A stretch of DNA of 64,000 nucleotides. Source: Halofilum ochraceum (GTDB taxonomy: Bacteria > Pseudomonadota > Gammaproteobacteria > XJ16 > Halofilaceae). The stretch covers positions 1 through 64,000 of the forward strand of contig NZ_LVEG02000009.1 in assembly GCF_001614315.2 (NCBI RefSeq), written 5' to 3'. Made by a program: the position numbers and the translations under genes. This document shows, piece after piece, positions 25,792-34,181 of the stretch (the first letter of the stretch is position 1; the number at the start of each line of letters is the position of its first letter). Below the pieces are notes generated by a model. It was not told where the DNA came from. It did not search any database and saw nothing but the letters and a program-made list of their open reading frames with translations.

Positions 25792-26553
25792 ATGGACTGG
25801 ATACTCGCCATGGCGGGTCTGGGCGTCGGCGCGCTGGTCGGTCTGACCGGTGTGGGCGGCGGTTCCCTGATGACGCCGTTCCTGCTGTTCTACGGCATCC
25901 CGCCCGCCGTGGCGGTGGGCACGGATCTCGCCTACGCCGCCATTGCCAAGAGCCTCGGTGTCTGGCTTCGCCACAAGGCCCGCTCGATCGATTGGCGCAC
26001 GGCGGTCCTGCTCATGTGCGGAAGCCTCCCGGCGGCGGCCATCGTGATCCTGTCGATGAAGGCATTCGCGCTCGAAACGGAGCTGTTCGGGACGATCATC
26101 ACCCGGTTGCTGGCCGTCAGCCTGGTGCTCACTTCCCTGACCGTGCTGGGGCAGCACTGGCTTCAGGGGGTGCGAACCGATCTGCCGGAAATCCGGGGTC
26201 GCACGGGACTCACCGTGCTCGCCGGGGTCGTGCTGGGCACGCTGGTTACGCTTTCATCGGTCGGATCCGGAGCGATCGGTACCGCGCTCCTGCTGCTGCT
26301 GTATCCGCGCTGGTCGTCGGCGCGCGTGGTCGGGACCGATCTCGCCTACGCCGTGCCGCTCACCGCGACCGCGGCGTTCGGGCACCTGTGGCTCGGTAAC
26401 GTCAATCCCGGTTATGTATTCAGCCTCGTCATTGGGGCGATCCCGGGTATGTATATCGGCACGCGCATGGGATTGCGGTTGCCGGAAGCCCTCGTGCGAA
26501 CGGTGCTGGGCGTTCTGCTGTTCGGGGTGGGGGTCAGTTTGCTCTGGAAGTGA
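25792..26553 (+). CDS. TauE/SafE family transporter (putative sulfite/organosulfonate exporter)
   Basis: A 253-residue polytopic inner-membrane protein with about eight transmembrane segments. The family repeat GxGGGSLxTPxL is in ALVGLTGVGGGSLMTPFLLF and again as TLVTLSSVGSGAIGTALLLLLYPRW, with AVGTDLAYA-type segments in both halves (internal duplication). Members export sulfite, sulfoacetate or related anions. The divergent cysB gene supports a sulfur role. I choose the ATG at 25792 behind GAGGGAAGA. The 3' end overlaps the convergent mltF gene by 20 bases. Confidence 0.85.
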   Translation: MDWILAMAGLGVGALVGLTGVGGGSLMTPFLLFYGIPPAVAVGTDLAYAAIAKSLGVWLRHKARSIDWRTAVLLMCGSLPAAAIVILSMKAFALETELFGTIITRLLAVSLVLTSLTVLGQHWLQGVRTDLPEIRGRTGLTVLAGVVLGTLVTLSSVGSGAIGTALLLLLYPRWSSARVVGTDLAYAVPLTATAAFGHLWLGNVNPGYVFSLVIGAIPGMYIGTRMGLRLPEALVRTVLGVLLFGVGVSLLWK

Positions 26554-28750
26554 CAGCTCCATGACCCGGTCCCGGGCCGAACGGTACCGCCGCTTTGCGG
26601 AAATCGGCGATGGTCGGGTGCGGACTGGGCTGACAACTGGGCCAGCAGTCGTTGGTCCACAGGATGTAGGCCTGATAGCGCTCGCGGATGGCCCGGACGT
26701 ACTGGACCGGTTCATGGCCGCGGACATACCCGAAGCGGGCGTTCCGATAGTACTTCGGCTGTGACAGCTTCTGCATCGCGCGCTCGACGTTGTCGAACCA
26801 GCGGTCGCGATCAAGGCCGAGGCGATCCGCCAGGCGCCGGGCGTCGCGGACGTGGCCGACCCCGGCGTTGAAGGCTGCGAGCATGAACCACATGCGGTCC
26901 TGCACCCGCAGGTCATCCTCGAACCGGTCGCGCAGCCAGTCGAGATACTTGATCCCGGCACGGATGTTGACCTCCGGATCATGGATGGATCCGGTTACGC
27001 CGACCTGGCGGGCGGTGGCCGGCATGATCTGCATGAGCCCCTGGGCACCGACCCACGAGCGGGCGTTCGGATTGAACCCGCTCTCCTGGAAGATCTGCGC
27101 CGCCACCAGCCGCCAGTCGAGACCCTTGCGGTTCGCGTATCGCTGAATGATGTCGTCCCACGGTGAGAGTTGCTGGCCGCTGCCGAGGTCGATCCGCTGC
27201 GCCTGGAATTCGCGGATCCGATCGTGGTCGCGGAAGTACTTCGAATACACGACGTTGTAGAACTCGCTGCGGTAGGTCTGGCCGAGAAAACGGTCGGCCG
27301 CCGCCTGCAGTTGACCGTTATCCTCCCGGAACGCCCAGCGATGTGGGATCGGCTCGCCGATCTCGAGGTACGACTGGACATTCTCTCGCCACGCGGCGGC
27401 ATTGCGGGCGACATGGTCGTCGACCAGGATCAGGTCGTAATCGCCGTTCGCGACGCCCCGGATGGCGGCCTCCGGTGTCGTCCCGGCGGGCAGTACCTCC
27501 ACCTGCAGATCGATGCCCTCTTGGTCACGCAGGCGTTCGGCCGTCTCCCGGGCATCGCTGTCCCGCGGCACGTGGATGCGGCGGCCGGACAGATCCCCGA
27601 TCGCCTTGATCGGGGAATCCGCGACATCCGTGACCACGCGCTTCACCGCGAAATGGTAGGGCCGTGACCAGGCGATGTCCCCGTTGCGGCCACTACGGGG
27701 GGTAAGGAAGGCGGCGGCCATGTCGGCCCGGCCAGAGCGCACGAGTTCGAGCAGCGATTCCTCGGGGTCCGCGACGACGATCTCCAGCCGTACCCCGAGC
27801 TCATCGGCGAACCGCTTCGCCAACTCGTATTCGAAGCCCAGCAGCTGGCCGCGCCAGACGAAGTAGTTCGCCGCGCTGTTGCGCGTGGCGACGCGCAGCG
27901 TGCGCTCCTGCTTGATCACCGGCAGGTCACCGGTGCGCAGCCGCTGGTCGAATTCAGCCAGTTTGCGCTGGGTGATGAAGCGATCCAGGACCGCCTTGAG
28001 TTCTTCAGCGTCCTGCCGCACGCCCCAGGCGATGCCGGTTTCCGCCGAGACCGGGAAGACGCCACGGATGCTCTCGCGGTAGCGGAGCGCGACCTTGAGC
28101 GAATTGCCGTCGACAATGGTCAGATCGATGTCGCCGGCGGCCAGGCGATCCAGCTTACGCTGCGCGGAGAGGGCGGGCAGGCTGTGGAGTTCCAGTCCCG
28201 GATGCTGATCCTGCAGCCGCCGTGCGGCATGCCAGAACCGGGAATCGAAACCCACGGTAATGGCGCGCCCGTCGAGGTCCGTCGGCGTCTCGATCGGATC
28301 GTCTTCACGCGCGACCAGCATCTGGCGGCTGCGGTCAAGCGCGACCGTAAAGCCGATGTCCTCGCGGTGGCGTTCGTTGATCGGCAGATTCGCCACGATC
28401 AGATCCCCGCGGCCTTCGTTCAGCGCGGGGATCAACTGGTCGAAGTGGTCGACGAGGACCACGACCGGCTCAAGTCCGACCGAGCGCGCGAAGCGGGCGG
28501 CGGCGCGCAGCTGTGTGTTCACCGGTGAGCCCGCCCGGGGGAGGTGCGTGACCGCGTCCGGGCGCCGGACCATGAGCAGGCGCAACAGGCCGTGCTCCTG
28601 GATTCCGGCGAAATCCCCGGTCTCCACGTACGGCGACCCCTCGAGCACGCGCGGCGGCTCGAACCGGGTCGGTTCCGGCTGCTGGCAGGCCGTGAGCAGC
28701 GCGGCCGCAAGCGGCAACCAGCAAGTCAGCCATCTCTGCCGTCTTCCCAT
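26534..28750 (-). CDS. mltF: Membrane-bound lytic transglycosylase MltF with two substrate-binding domains
   Basis: A 738-residue lipoprotein that cleaves peptidoglycan glycan strands. The signal ends in lipobox LLTAC (Cys22). Residues about 50-275 and 285-510 are two successive SBP_bac_3-type solute-binding domains (first with LRAAARFARSVGLEPVVV, GRGDLIVANLPIN; second with RTLRVATRNSAANYFVWRGQLLGFEYELAKRFADELG and SGRADMAAAFLTP). Residues about 535-690 are the SLT domain: AAQIFQESGFNPNARS with the catalytic Glu near 556, GLMQIMPATA and LAAFNAGVGHV. E. coli MltF has only one binding domain and is about 518 residues, so this one is enlarged by a tandem duplication. I choose the ATG at 28750 since it sits right before the signal. 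Confidence 0.9.
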   Translation of the reverse strand: MGRRQRWLTCWLPLAAALLTACQQPEPTRFEPPRVLEGSPYVETGDFAGIQEHGLLRLLMVRRPDAVTHLPRAGSPVNTQLRAAARFARSVGLEPVVVLVDHFDQLIPALNEGRGDLIVANLPINERHREDIGFTVALDRSRQMLVAREDDPIETPTDLDGRAITVGFDSRFWHAARRLQDQHPGLELHSLPALSAQRKLDRLAAGDIDLTIVDGNSLKVALRYRESIRGVFPVSAETGIAWGVRQDAEELKAVLDRFITQRKLAEFDQRLRTGDLPVIKQERTLRVATRNSAANYFVWRGQLLGFEYELAKRFADELGVRLEIVVADPEESLLELVRSGRADMAAAFLTPRSGRNGDIAWSRPYHFAVKRVVTDVADSPIKAIGDLSGRRIHVPRDSDARETAERLRDQEGIDLQVEVLPAGTTPEAAIRGVANGDYDLILVDDHVARNAAAWRENVQSYLEIGEPIPHRWAFREDNGQLQAAADRFLGQTYRSEFYNVVYSKYFRDHDRIREFQAQRIDLGSGQQLSPWDDIIQRYANRKGLDWRLVAAQIFQESGFNPNARSWVGAQGLMQIMPATARQVGVTGSIHDPEVNIRAGIKYLDWLRDRFEDDLRVQDRMWFMLAAFNAGVGHVRDARRLADRLGLDRDRWFDNVERAMQKLSQPKYYRNARFGYVRGHEPVQYVRAIRERYQAYILWTNDCWPSCQPSPHPTIADFRKAAVPFGPGPGHGAVTSRAN

Positions 28751-28882
28751 GGCGAAGACCGGTCGGGAGGTGTCCCGCATTCTACCAGTGGCTGCGCAGG
28801 CCGGCCGAAAGGAGGCGTCCGGTCGGTTCCAGCCCGGTCATGATATGTCGCAAGTGGGCTGCAGTTCTTTCGGCGCCAGACC

Positions 28883-28913
28883 GTTGAAAGCGTCAGCGGG
28901 ATACCCCAGATAT
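28883..28913 (+). promoter_or_regulatory. Sigma-32 (heat-shock) promoter of hsp20
   Basis: GTTGAAA (28883-28889) and CCCCAGATA (28904-28912) separated by 14 bases match the sigma-32 consensus CTTGAAA / CCCCATNTA with two differences. The start codon of the small heat-shock gene follows about 40 bases later, with AGGAGG between. Confidence 0.75.
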
Positions 28914-28951
28914 CGGATACGGAACCACCGTATCAACAGGAGGAAACGAAA

Positions 28952-29374
28952 ATGGCTCTGACCCGCTACGAAAACCGTAACCCATGGAGTCAGTTCCATC
29001 AGGAAATGAACCGTCTGCTCGGGGAGAACTCCAGTGTCGTAACCAGCGACTGGGTACCCGTCGTCGATATCAAGGAAGAGAAAGACCGGTTCGTGCTCCA
29101 CGCCGATCTTCCCGGTGTCAACCGCGACGACATCGACATCACGATGGAAGGTGGTGTGCTGAGTATCCGCGGGGAGCGCAAGCTGGAGGACGTCAGCGAG
29201 GGCGGCGAGTACAAGCGCGTCGAACGCATCCATGGCAGCTTCTACCGTCGTTTCGCGCTGCCCGACGAGGCCGACCCGGAAGGGATCAACGCACGTTGCA
29301 ATCAGGGCGTGCTCGAGGTCGTCATCCCGAAGAAGCAGTCGGTACAGCCGCGTCGGATCGAAGTCGGCAGTTGA
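28952..29374 (+). CDS. Small heat-shock protein, Hsp20/alpha-crystallin family
   Basis: A 140-residue ATP-independent chaperone that holds unfolding proteins. The alpha-crystallin domain spans about residues 33-128: VPVVDIKEEKDRFVLHADLPGVNRDDIDITMEGGVLSIRGERK, then YKRVERIHGSFYRRFALPDEAD and the GVLEVVIPK motif. The C-terminal IxI/V anchor is RRIEVGS. AGGAGG stands before the ATG at 28952 and a sigma-32-like promoter lies upstream. An 8-bp hairpin (29391-29410) follows the stop. Confidence 0.95.
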   Translation: MALTRYENRNPWSQFHQEMNRLLGENSSVVTSDWVPVVDIKEEKDRFVLHADLPGVNRDDIDITMEGGVLSIRGERKLEDVSEGGEYKRVERIHGSFYRRFALPDEADPEGINARCNQGVLEVVIPKKQSVQPRRIEVGS

Positions 29375-29456
29375 TGCCGCGGAGGGAAAGGGCAGGCCGC
29401 ATGGCCTGCCCGGCATCCCGGAGAAGGAATATCCGGAGACGGGGCGGAGTGGCGTC

Positions 29457-29891
29457 TCAGCCCTTCGTGTTGTGCTCCACCCAGCGCCCGCCGGACTTGG
29501 TCTGTTCGTGTTTCCAGAAAGGGGCACGCGACTTCAGCGCTTCCATGATCGCGCGCCCGCCCTCGAACGCCTCCCGCCTATGGGCCGACCACACTGCGAC
29601 CAGCACGATCGGCTCACCCGGTTCGATCGGCCCAACCCGATGGATCACGCGCGCGGCAAGCAGGTCATGGGCAGTGCGCTCCGCGTCGATGATCGCTTCG
29701 AGCTGCCGCTCGGTCATGCCCGGGTAATATTCCAGCACCATCCGGCTGACGGCGTCGCCCTCGTTGAAATCGCGCATCGTCCCGGCGAATGCGCAGGTCG
29801 CGCCGTACGCGCCGGCCTCGAGTCCGCCATCCGGCGCATCGGCGAGTTCCCGCCAGGGCTCGAATGCCTCCGTACGCAGTTCCACCGTCAC
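29457..29891 (-). CDS. moaE: Molybdopterin synthase catalytic subunit MoaE
   Basis: A 144-residue large subunit of molybdopterin synthase, which with MoaD thiocarboxylate inserts sulfur into cyclic pyranopterin. Typical blocks are [59 protein letters not shown], and [21 protein letters not shown], which contains the two active-site lysines. It follows moaD by 4 bases on the same strand, so the two subunits are coexpressed. The moaC gene is divergent. Confidence 0.96.
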   Translation of the reverse strand: MTVELRTEAFEPWRELADAPDGGLEAGAYGATCAFAGTMRDFNEGDAVSRMVLEYYPGMTERQLEAIIDAERTAHDLLAARVIHRVGPIEPGEPIVLVAVWSAHRREAFEGGRAIMEALKSRAPFWKHEQTKSGGRWVEHNTKG

Positions 29892-29895
29892 GGCG

Positions 29896-30129
29896 TCAGC
29901 CTCCGGTCACGGGCGGAAAGAACGCGACCTCGTCGCCGTCGTGCACGCGCGTATCGGCCGCCGCGTAGTCGAGATTGACGGCCGCGAGCACATTGCGCGG
30001 CATCTCGCTGCCATCAGTGACCGTCTGCCAGACGTCGAGTACGCGCGCATCGTCCGGGACCTCGGCCGCCTGCTCCGCGAAGCCGAGGCGGTCACGCAGA
30101 TGGGCGAATGTCTTCACGGTAACCTGCAT
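29896..30129 (-). CDS. moaD: Molybdopterin synthase sulfur carrier subunit MoaD
   Basis: A 77-residue ubiquitin-like sulfur carrier. It has the beta-grasp pattern ([46 protein letters not shown]) and the C-terminal Gly-Gly that is adenylated and thiocarboxylated. The FFPPVTGG tail is fully typical. It precedes moaE with 4 bases between. No molybdenum-cofactor riboswitch could be recognised in the 108 bases separating it from moaC. Confidence 0.96.
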   Translation of the reverse strand: MQVTVKTFAHLRDRLGFAEQAAEVPDDARVLDVWQTVTDGSEMPRNVLAAVNLDYAAADTRVHDGDEVAFFPPVTGG

Positions 30130-30237
30130 CGCTATACCGCCCCTGTAGGCTCGACAGATACAATCAGCCTACTGTCGCAGGCGGCCATGGTGCGCGCAAG
30201 ATGCCGCCATCGGATACGCCCCTCCGGAGCCCCATGC

Positions 30238-30723
30238 ATGAGCGAATTCACCCATTTCAATCGCCGCGGCGAGGCCCACGTCGTCGACGTCGGTGGCAAG
30301 GACGCGACCCGGCGGGTCGCGGTCGCCGCCGGGCGGATCCACATGGAGGCGGCGACACTCGAACGGATCGAGTCGGGCGAGCAGGCCAAGGGCGATGTCC
30401 TCGGCGTCGCGCGGATCGCAGGCATCATGGGAGCCAAGCGCACGTCCGAACTGATCCCGCTGTGCCACCCGATCGCGCTGACGAGCGTCGAGGTCGAGTT
30501 CGAGCTGGAGTCCGAGGATTCGGCGATCACCTGCCGGGCGACCGCGCAGACCACCGACCGCACCGGCGTCGAGATGGAAGCGATGACCGCCGTCCAGATC
30601 GCCCTGCTGACGATCTACGACATGTGCAAATCCGCCGATCGCGGCATGATGATCGACGCCATCCGGCTGCTCGAGAAAAGCGGCGGCAAGTCCGGCGACT
30701 GGCGGCGTGAGGATCCCGCCTGA
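30238..30723 (+). CDS. moaC: Cyclic pyranopterin monophosphate synthase MoaC
   Basis: A 161-residue enzyme that, after MoaA, forms cyclic pyranopterin monophosphate in molybdenum-cofactor synthesis. It contains MVDVGGK-type start ([20 protein letters not shown]), [29 protein letters not shown] with catalytic Lys and His, [13 protein letters not shown] and [13 protein letters not shown]. The ATG at 30238 gives the usual length; an out-of-frame ATG lies 4 bases upstream. moaA and moaB are not in the window. Together with moaDE and the Mo/W-binding proteins this shows active molybdenum or tungsten use. Confidence 0.96.
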   Translation: MSEFTHFNRRGEAHVVDVGGKDATRRVAVAAGRIHMEAATLERIESGEQAKGDVLGVARIAGIMGAKRTSELIPLCHPIALTSVEVEFELESEDSAITCRATAQTTDRTGVEMEAMTAVQIALLTIYDMCKSADRGMMIDAIRLLEKSGGKSGDWRREDPA

Positions 30724-30764
30724 TCGGCTGCAGGGAGGTGTGGTACTGGCTTAGAGCGCGTCAG

Positions 30765-31010
30765 GGTTCTCGCCAAGGCGCCCGAACAAGACGACAACAC
30801 TGTAGGAGCGAGCTTGCTCGCGATCGTGCGCCCACCGCCGATCGAGGCTAACGAGGTATAGCCGAAACCGATTGGCCGAGTCGTTGGCCTTTATGGCAAT
30901 CCGGTTACCGTGCGGGCGCCATCGCGAGCAAGCTCGCTCCTACAGAGCAGGGCCAACACTCAGTTTCGGTCTTCGCGTCCCTTGGCGCCCTCCGCGCCTT
31001 GGCGAGAACC
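30765..31010. repeat. Concentric inverted-repeat locus (family B outside, family A inside)
   Basis: This fills the 315-base gap after moaC. The outer arms are family B (30765-30784, GGTTCTCGCCAAGGCG, and 30971-31010 ending CGCCTTGGCGAGAACC). The inner arms are exact 23-base family A inverted copies at 30801-30823 and 30922-30944. The core (30824-30921) has no gene I can see. It gives the clearest two-layer nesting in the window. Confidence 0.9.
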
Positions 31011-31038
31011 CCACTTGCACGGCGGTTGTCGAGCCCAC

Positions 31039-32103
31039 TCAGCCCTGTTCCAGCAACCGCCGCAGGTCGATCAGTGCCGCGTTCGCCCGCGAGACATACG
31101 ACGCCATCACGAGCGAGTGGTTGGCGAAGAAACCGAAACCGTTCCCGTTGAGCACGATCGGGCTCATGATCGGTCGCTGGGCCGCTTCCAGCGAACGGAT
31201 GAGCTGGTCCATCGTCGCCTCGGCGTTCTTGTCCGCCAGCACGCTGCTGAAGTCCTGCCGGACCGCCTTCAGGAAGTGGTAGTGCGCCCAGGTCGCGCCG
31301 CGGGCGTAATAAAACTCGTTGTCGATCTGGAGCCAGGGCGTCTCGTCGCGGATTTCGCGGGCCGGCGTCTGCGCGGACGTCGCCGCCCGGTCATTGGCAA
31401 GATCGGTATTCACCCGCCATTCGCCGACGCTGGCCGAGAGCCGCTGCACGATGCCGCCAAGCCGCTGGCCCACCGTCTCGAGGTAGCCGCGGAGGTTGTC
31501 TGCCCTGGCGTAGAAGTTGGCATCGCCGGATGCGAGTCGGCTGCGATACGTGCGCAGGTACCCCAGCGCGTCCTCGTACTCGCTCTCCGTCGAGGGGAAT
31601 ATCCACGAATTGGCGTTGAAGTTGAGCCGCGGCTCGGCCTGTGAGAGTTCCTCGTTCTCCCGCGACTGCGACTGCGAACGGCTCATGTCGTTGCGCAGCG
31701 AGCGCGCGAGGTCGCGCATCTGGATCACGGCGCCGTACTCCCAACTCGGTACGTTGTCGAGCAGCACGCCGGGCGGCATGACGTCGTTGAAGAGGTAACC
31801 GCCCGGTTTATGCAGCATGACATCGACCGCGTGGATCAGCGTCACGGTGGTCGTGTAACCGGTAACGATCTCCTCGCCATGGCGTTCTGCGGTCATCTCG
31901 GTCTGGCGGGACGGATCGAAGGTGTCCGGTGGATCGCTCCACCACCAACCGACGACCAGGGTTACGATCACCAGCGCGAGCAGCGCGGTGCCACCGCCGG
32001 CAATCAGGCCGCGTCGGCGCCAGACCATCGGGTTGAAAGCATTGGCAAGGCCACGGCCGATCGTGACCGGTAGCCGGCGCAGGCGGGAAAACTTCGTGGG
32101 CAT
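31039..32103 (-). CDS. DUF2333 family membrane protein
   Basis: A 354-residue protein of the DUF2333 family, known from gammaproteobacteria and without an assigned function. One transmembrane helix near residues 32-53 (GLIAGGGTALLALVIVTLVVGWWW) is followed by a long periplasmic part. Conserved family stretches include LIHAVDVMLHKPGGYLFNDVMPPGVLLDNVPSWEYGAVIQMRDLARSLRNDMSRSQSQS and WAHYHFLKAVRQDF. The C-terminus has NGFGFFANHSLVMASYVSRANAALIDLR. The gene is alone, with mutY divergent. Confidence 0.88.
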   Translation of the reverse strand: MPTKFSRLRRLPVTIGRGLANAFNPMVWRRRGLIAGGGTALLALVIVTLVVGWWWSDPPDTFDPSRQTEMTAERHGEEIVTGYTTTVTLIHAVDVMLHKPGGYLFNDVMPPGVLLDNVPSWEYGAVIQMRDLARSLRNDMSRSQSQSRENEELSQAEPRLNFNANSWIFPSTESEYEDALGYLRTYRSRLASGDANFYARADNLRGYLETVGQRLGGIVQRLSASVGEWRVNTDLANDRAATSAQTPAREIRDETPWLQIDNEFYYARGATWAHYHFLKAVRQDFSSVLADKNAEATMDQLIRSLEAAQRPIMSPIVLNGNGFGFFANHSLVMASYVSRANAALIDLRRLLEQG

Positions 32104-32233
32104 GAGGTTGCTCCGTGCGTGCAGCGCATCACTCTAAACCTGCTTGCGCGAAAGGCAAGGGCCGCAGTGCCTGTGGCGCATGCGGGGCGTTACACTGCCG
32201 ACGCCGCGACCAGGCGATCAAACGGGGACCAGC

Positions 32234-33349
32234 ATGACCGACGACGCCATAACGGCCGCAGCAGACCCCGGCGCGGATTTCGCCCGGCGCGTGCTGGAGT
32301 GGTACGACCGTCACGGACGCCATGACCTGCCGTGGCAGTGCCCGGCGACGCCGTATCGCGTCTGGATCTCCGAGATCATGCTCCAGCAGACCCGCGTCGA
32401 GACGGTGCGCGGTTATTTCGACCGCTTCATGCAGCGCTTCCCGGACGTCGCGAGCCTCGCCGCGGCGGATATCGACGAGGTGCTGGGTCTGTGGTCCGGG
32501 CTCGGCTACTACGCCCGCGCCCGCAATCTCCACCGCGCCGCGCGCGCCATGGTCGCGGAACACGGTGGCGAGGTGCCGGAGGACCCGGAGGCCCTGAACG
32601 CGCTCCCGGGCATCGGCCGGTCCACCGCCGGCGCCATCCTCAGCCTGGGCCACGGCCGCCATCACGCCATCCTCGATGGCAACGTCAAACGCGTCCTCGC
32701 GCGTCACGCAGGCATCGAGGGCTGGCCCGGGCGGGCCCCGGTGCAGCGTGCGCTCTGGGCGGTCGCCGAGGACCGGACACCCGGGGAGCGCACGGCGGCC
32801 TACAACCAGGCGATGATGGACCTGGGGGCCATGGTGTGTCTGCGCCGACCGGTGTGCGACGCCTGTCCGGTCGCGGCCGACTGCAGCGCCCGGAACGAGG
32901 GTCGCACCGCCGAAATCCCGGCCGCGAAACCGAAACGCGAAATTCCGCAGCGCGAGACCGTCGCGCTCGTGATCCAGCGGGGCGATGACGGCGCGATCCT
33001 GCTCGAGCGGCGCCCGCCCAGCGGCATCTGGGGCGGGCTCTGGTCACTGCCGGAGTTCAACGCCGAAGCGGAACTGGAGGCCTGGGTCGCCGCCCGACTC
33101 GGCGACGTCGAGATCGAGCCGCTCGCGCCCGTCGAGCACACGTTCACGCATTTCCGCCTGCGCATCCATCCGCGGCGGGTCCATCTCCACGGGGGCGTGG
33201 ATCCGGTCCGCGAGGGTGCGGATTACGGCTGGTACCTGCCCGATGACGCGCCCGGCGGCCTGCCCGCGCCCATCCGCCGCCTCGCGGATCGCCTCGGTGG
33301 AGCGCCGCACACGGCCGATTTACCCGGAATCAACTCGCATGCGGGTTGA
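32234..33349 (+). CDS. mutY: A/G-specific adenine glycosylase MutY
   Basis: A 371-residue base-excision repair enzyme removing adenine mispaired with 8-oxoguanine. The catalytic Glu is in VWISEIMLQQTRVETV. The helix-hairpin-helix is LNALPGIGRSTAGAIL, followed by HHAILDGNVKRVLAR with the catalytic Asp. The 4Fe-4S cluster cysteines are in CLRRPVCDACPVAADC (C-x6-C-x2-C-x5-C). The C-terminal NUDIX-like domain (ALVIQRGDDGAILLERRPPSGIWGGLWSLPEF) reads 8-oxoG. The ATG at 32234 is chosen for family length. Confidence 0.96.
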   Translation: MTDDAITAAADPGADFARRVLEWYDRHGRHDLPWQCPATPYRVWISEIMLQQTRVETVRGYFDRFMQRFPDVASLAAADIDEVLGLWSGLGYYARARNLHRAARAMVAEHGGEVPEDPEALNALPGIGRSTAGAILSLGHGRHHAILDGNVKRVLARHAGIEGWPGRAPVQRALWAVAEDRTPGERTAAYNQAMMDLGAMVCLRRPVCDACPVAADCSARNEGRTAEIPAAKPKREIPQRETVALVIQRGDDGAILLERRPPSGIWGGLWSLPEFNAEAELEAWVAARLGDVEIEPLAPVEHTFTHFRLRIHPRRVHLHGGVDPVREGADYGWYLPDDAPGGLPAPIRRLADRLGGAPHTADLPGINSHAG

Positions 33350-33416
33350 CGCCGCCGCGCGCGGCCGGTGTAATACGCGCCTTCGGACCGGGCCGTTACC
33401 CGGAACCCGCCTCAAT

Positions 33417-33492
33417 GGCCAGGTAGCTCAGTCGGTAGAGCACGCGACTGAAAATCGCGGTGTCGGCAGTTCGATTCTGTCCCTGGCCACCA
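33417..33492 (+). tRNA. tRNA-Phe (anticodon GAA)
   Basis: A 76-base gene: acceptor GGCCAGG/CCTGGCC, D-arm GCTCAGTCGGTAGAGC, anticodon stem GCGA/TCGC with loop CTGAAAA (anticodon GAA), T-arm GGCAGTTCGATTCTGTC, and an encoded CCA. It marks the left edge of a region with mixed base composition. Confidence 0.97.
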
Positions 33493-33853
33493 TTTTCCTT
33501 GTCTGTCATCCGTTGTGGGGTTCGGAGCGCTTCTCCCCCAACGTCCGAGCCATCGGCGGATGCGCCACAAGGCGAATGGTGCCAAGTCCGGTCTCCTGCC
33601 ACTTCGAATCGCGAGATCCATTCCCGGAGTAGCCTACAGCTAACGGCCTCGACCGCCTGGCTGCCGATTACGAAGCCATTGCACGTCTCCTCTGTAATGG
33701 TCACGCGGGGGCGCCCCGTTCTCCAATAAATCACAGGGCACCAGCAGGTCCTTTTCCCGTCGACCGCTACCTATTCCTGGCCGCCGGTTTTCTGGGCCGC
33801 AAATTGGACGTCATGCAGGTAGGAGAGCACATCAGCGCCTGGAATCCGCCTTG
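33493..33853. other. Gene-free stretch next to tRNA-Phe
   Basis: About 360 bases with no convincing gene. Open frames here are short or run through the tRNA. The base composition is lower in GC than the neighbourhood. A stretch at about 33778-33796 loosely resembles the tRNA 3' end but with several differences. Confidence 0.5.
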
Positions 33854-34114
33854 ATGTCCATTGGCCGGTGCAACTCTTGGATTTCCGAGAGTAACCAGCA
33901 CATTCCCGAATCCTTGACCTCAGTGGTTTTTGGGTCGATTAACGCTCTTGCGCAGCTTGGGCATATCGAGCGGCGCGCGGACGAGCCGGCGGAATACTCC
34001 CTTGTAGTGGACGGCCAGTCCGTCCGATTTATGCGATACGTAGATTTAGAGCGGAATGTCGAGGATTGCGCAGCGCAAGCCCTGAAACGGCTTCGAGACG
34101 AAGGCCACGTGTGA
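33854..34114 (+). CDS. Small hypothetical protein
   Basis: An 86-residue open frame from the ATG at 33854. I do not recognise it. The second half is protein-like and charged (ADEPAEYSLVVDGQSVRFMRYVDLERNVEDCAAQALKRLRDEGHV), with a plausible beta-hairpin then an amphipathic helix. There is no strong ribosome-binding site. Its codon use is less GC-rich than in neighbouring genes, as in the adjoining GntR gene. It may be a fragment of an acquired gene or not a gene at all. Confidence 0.35.
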   Translation: MSIGRCNSWISESNQHIPESLTSVVFGSINALAQLGHIERRADEPAEYSLVVDGQSVRFMRYVDLERNVEDCAAQALKRLRDEGHV

Positions 34115-34181
34115 ATATCGGTGGGGGCGTCGAAACTGCCCGCGGGGACTGGGACTACCAATGAATCGGCGTAATCCATCA

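Noticed and set aside
28751-28780. Start of mltF ten codons further upstream
   Set aside because: The extra residues would place the signal peptide inside the chain; the ATG at 28750 gives a proper lipoprotein signal.
30130-30237. Molybdenum-cofactor riboswitch between moaD and moaC
   Set aside because: The gap is only 108 bases, shorter than a full Moco element, and I could not see its conserved core.
33776-33800. A second copy of the tRNA-Phe 3' end as an attR site
   Set aside because: Only about nine bases match (CCTGGCC plus scattered positions) and the alignment needs a gap, so it is within chance.
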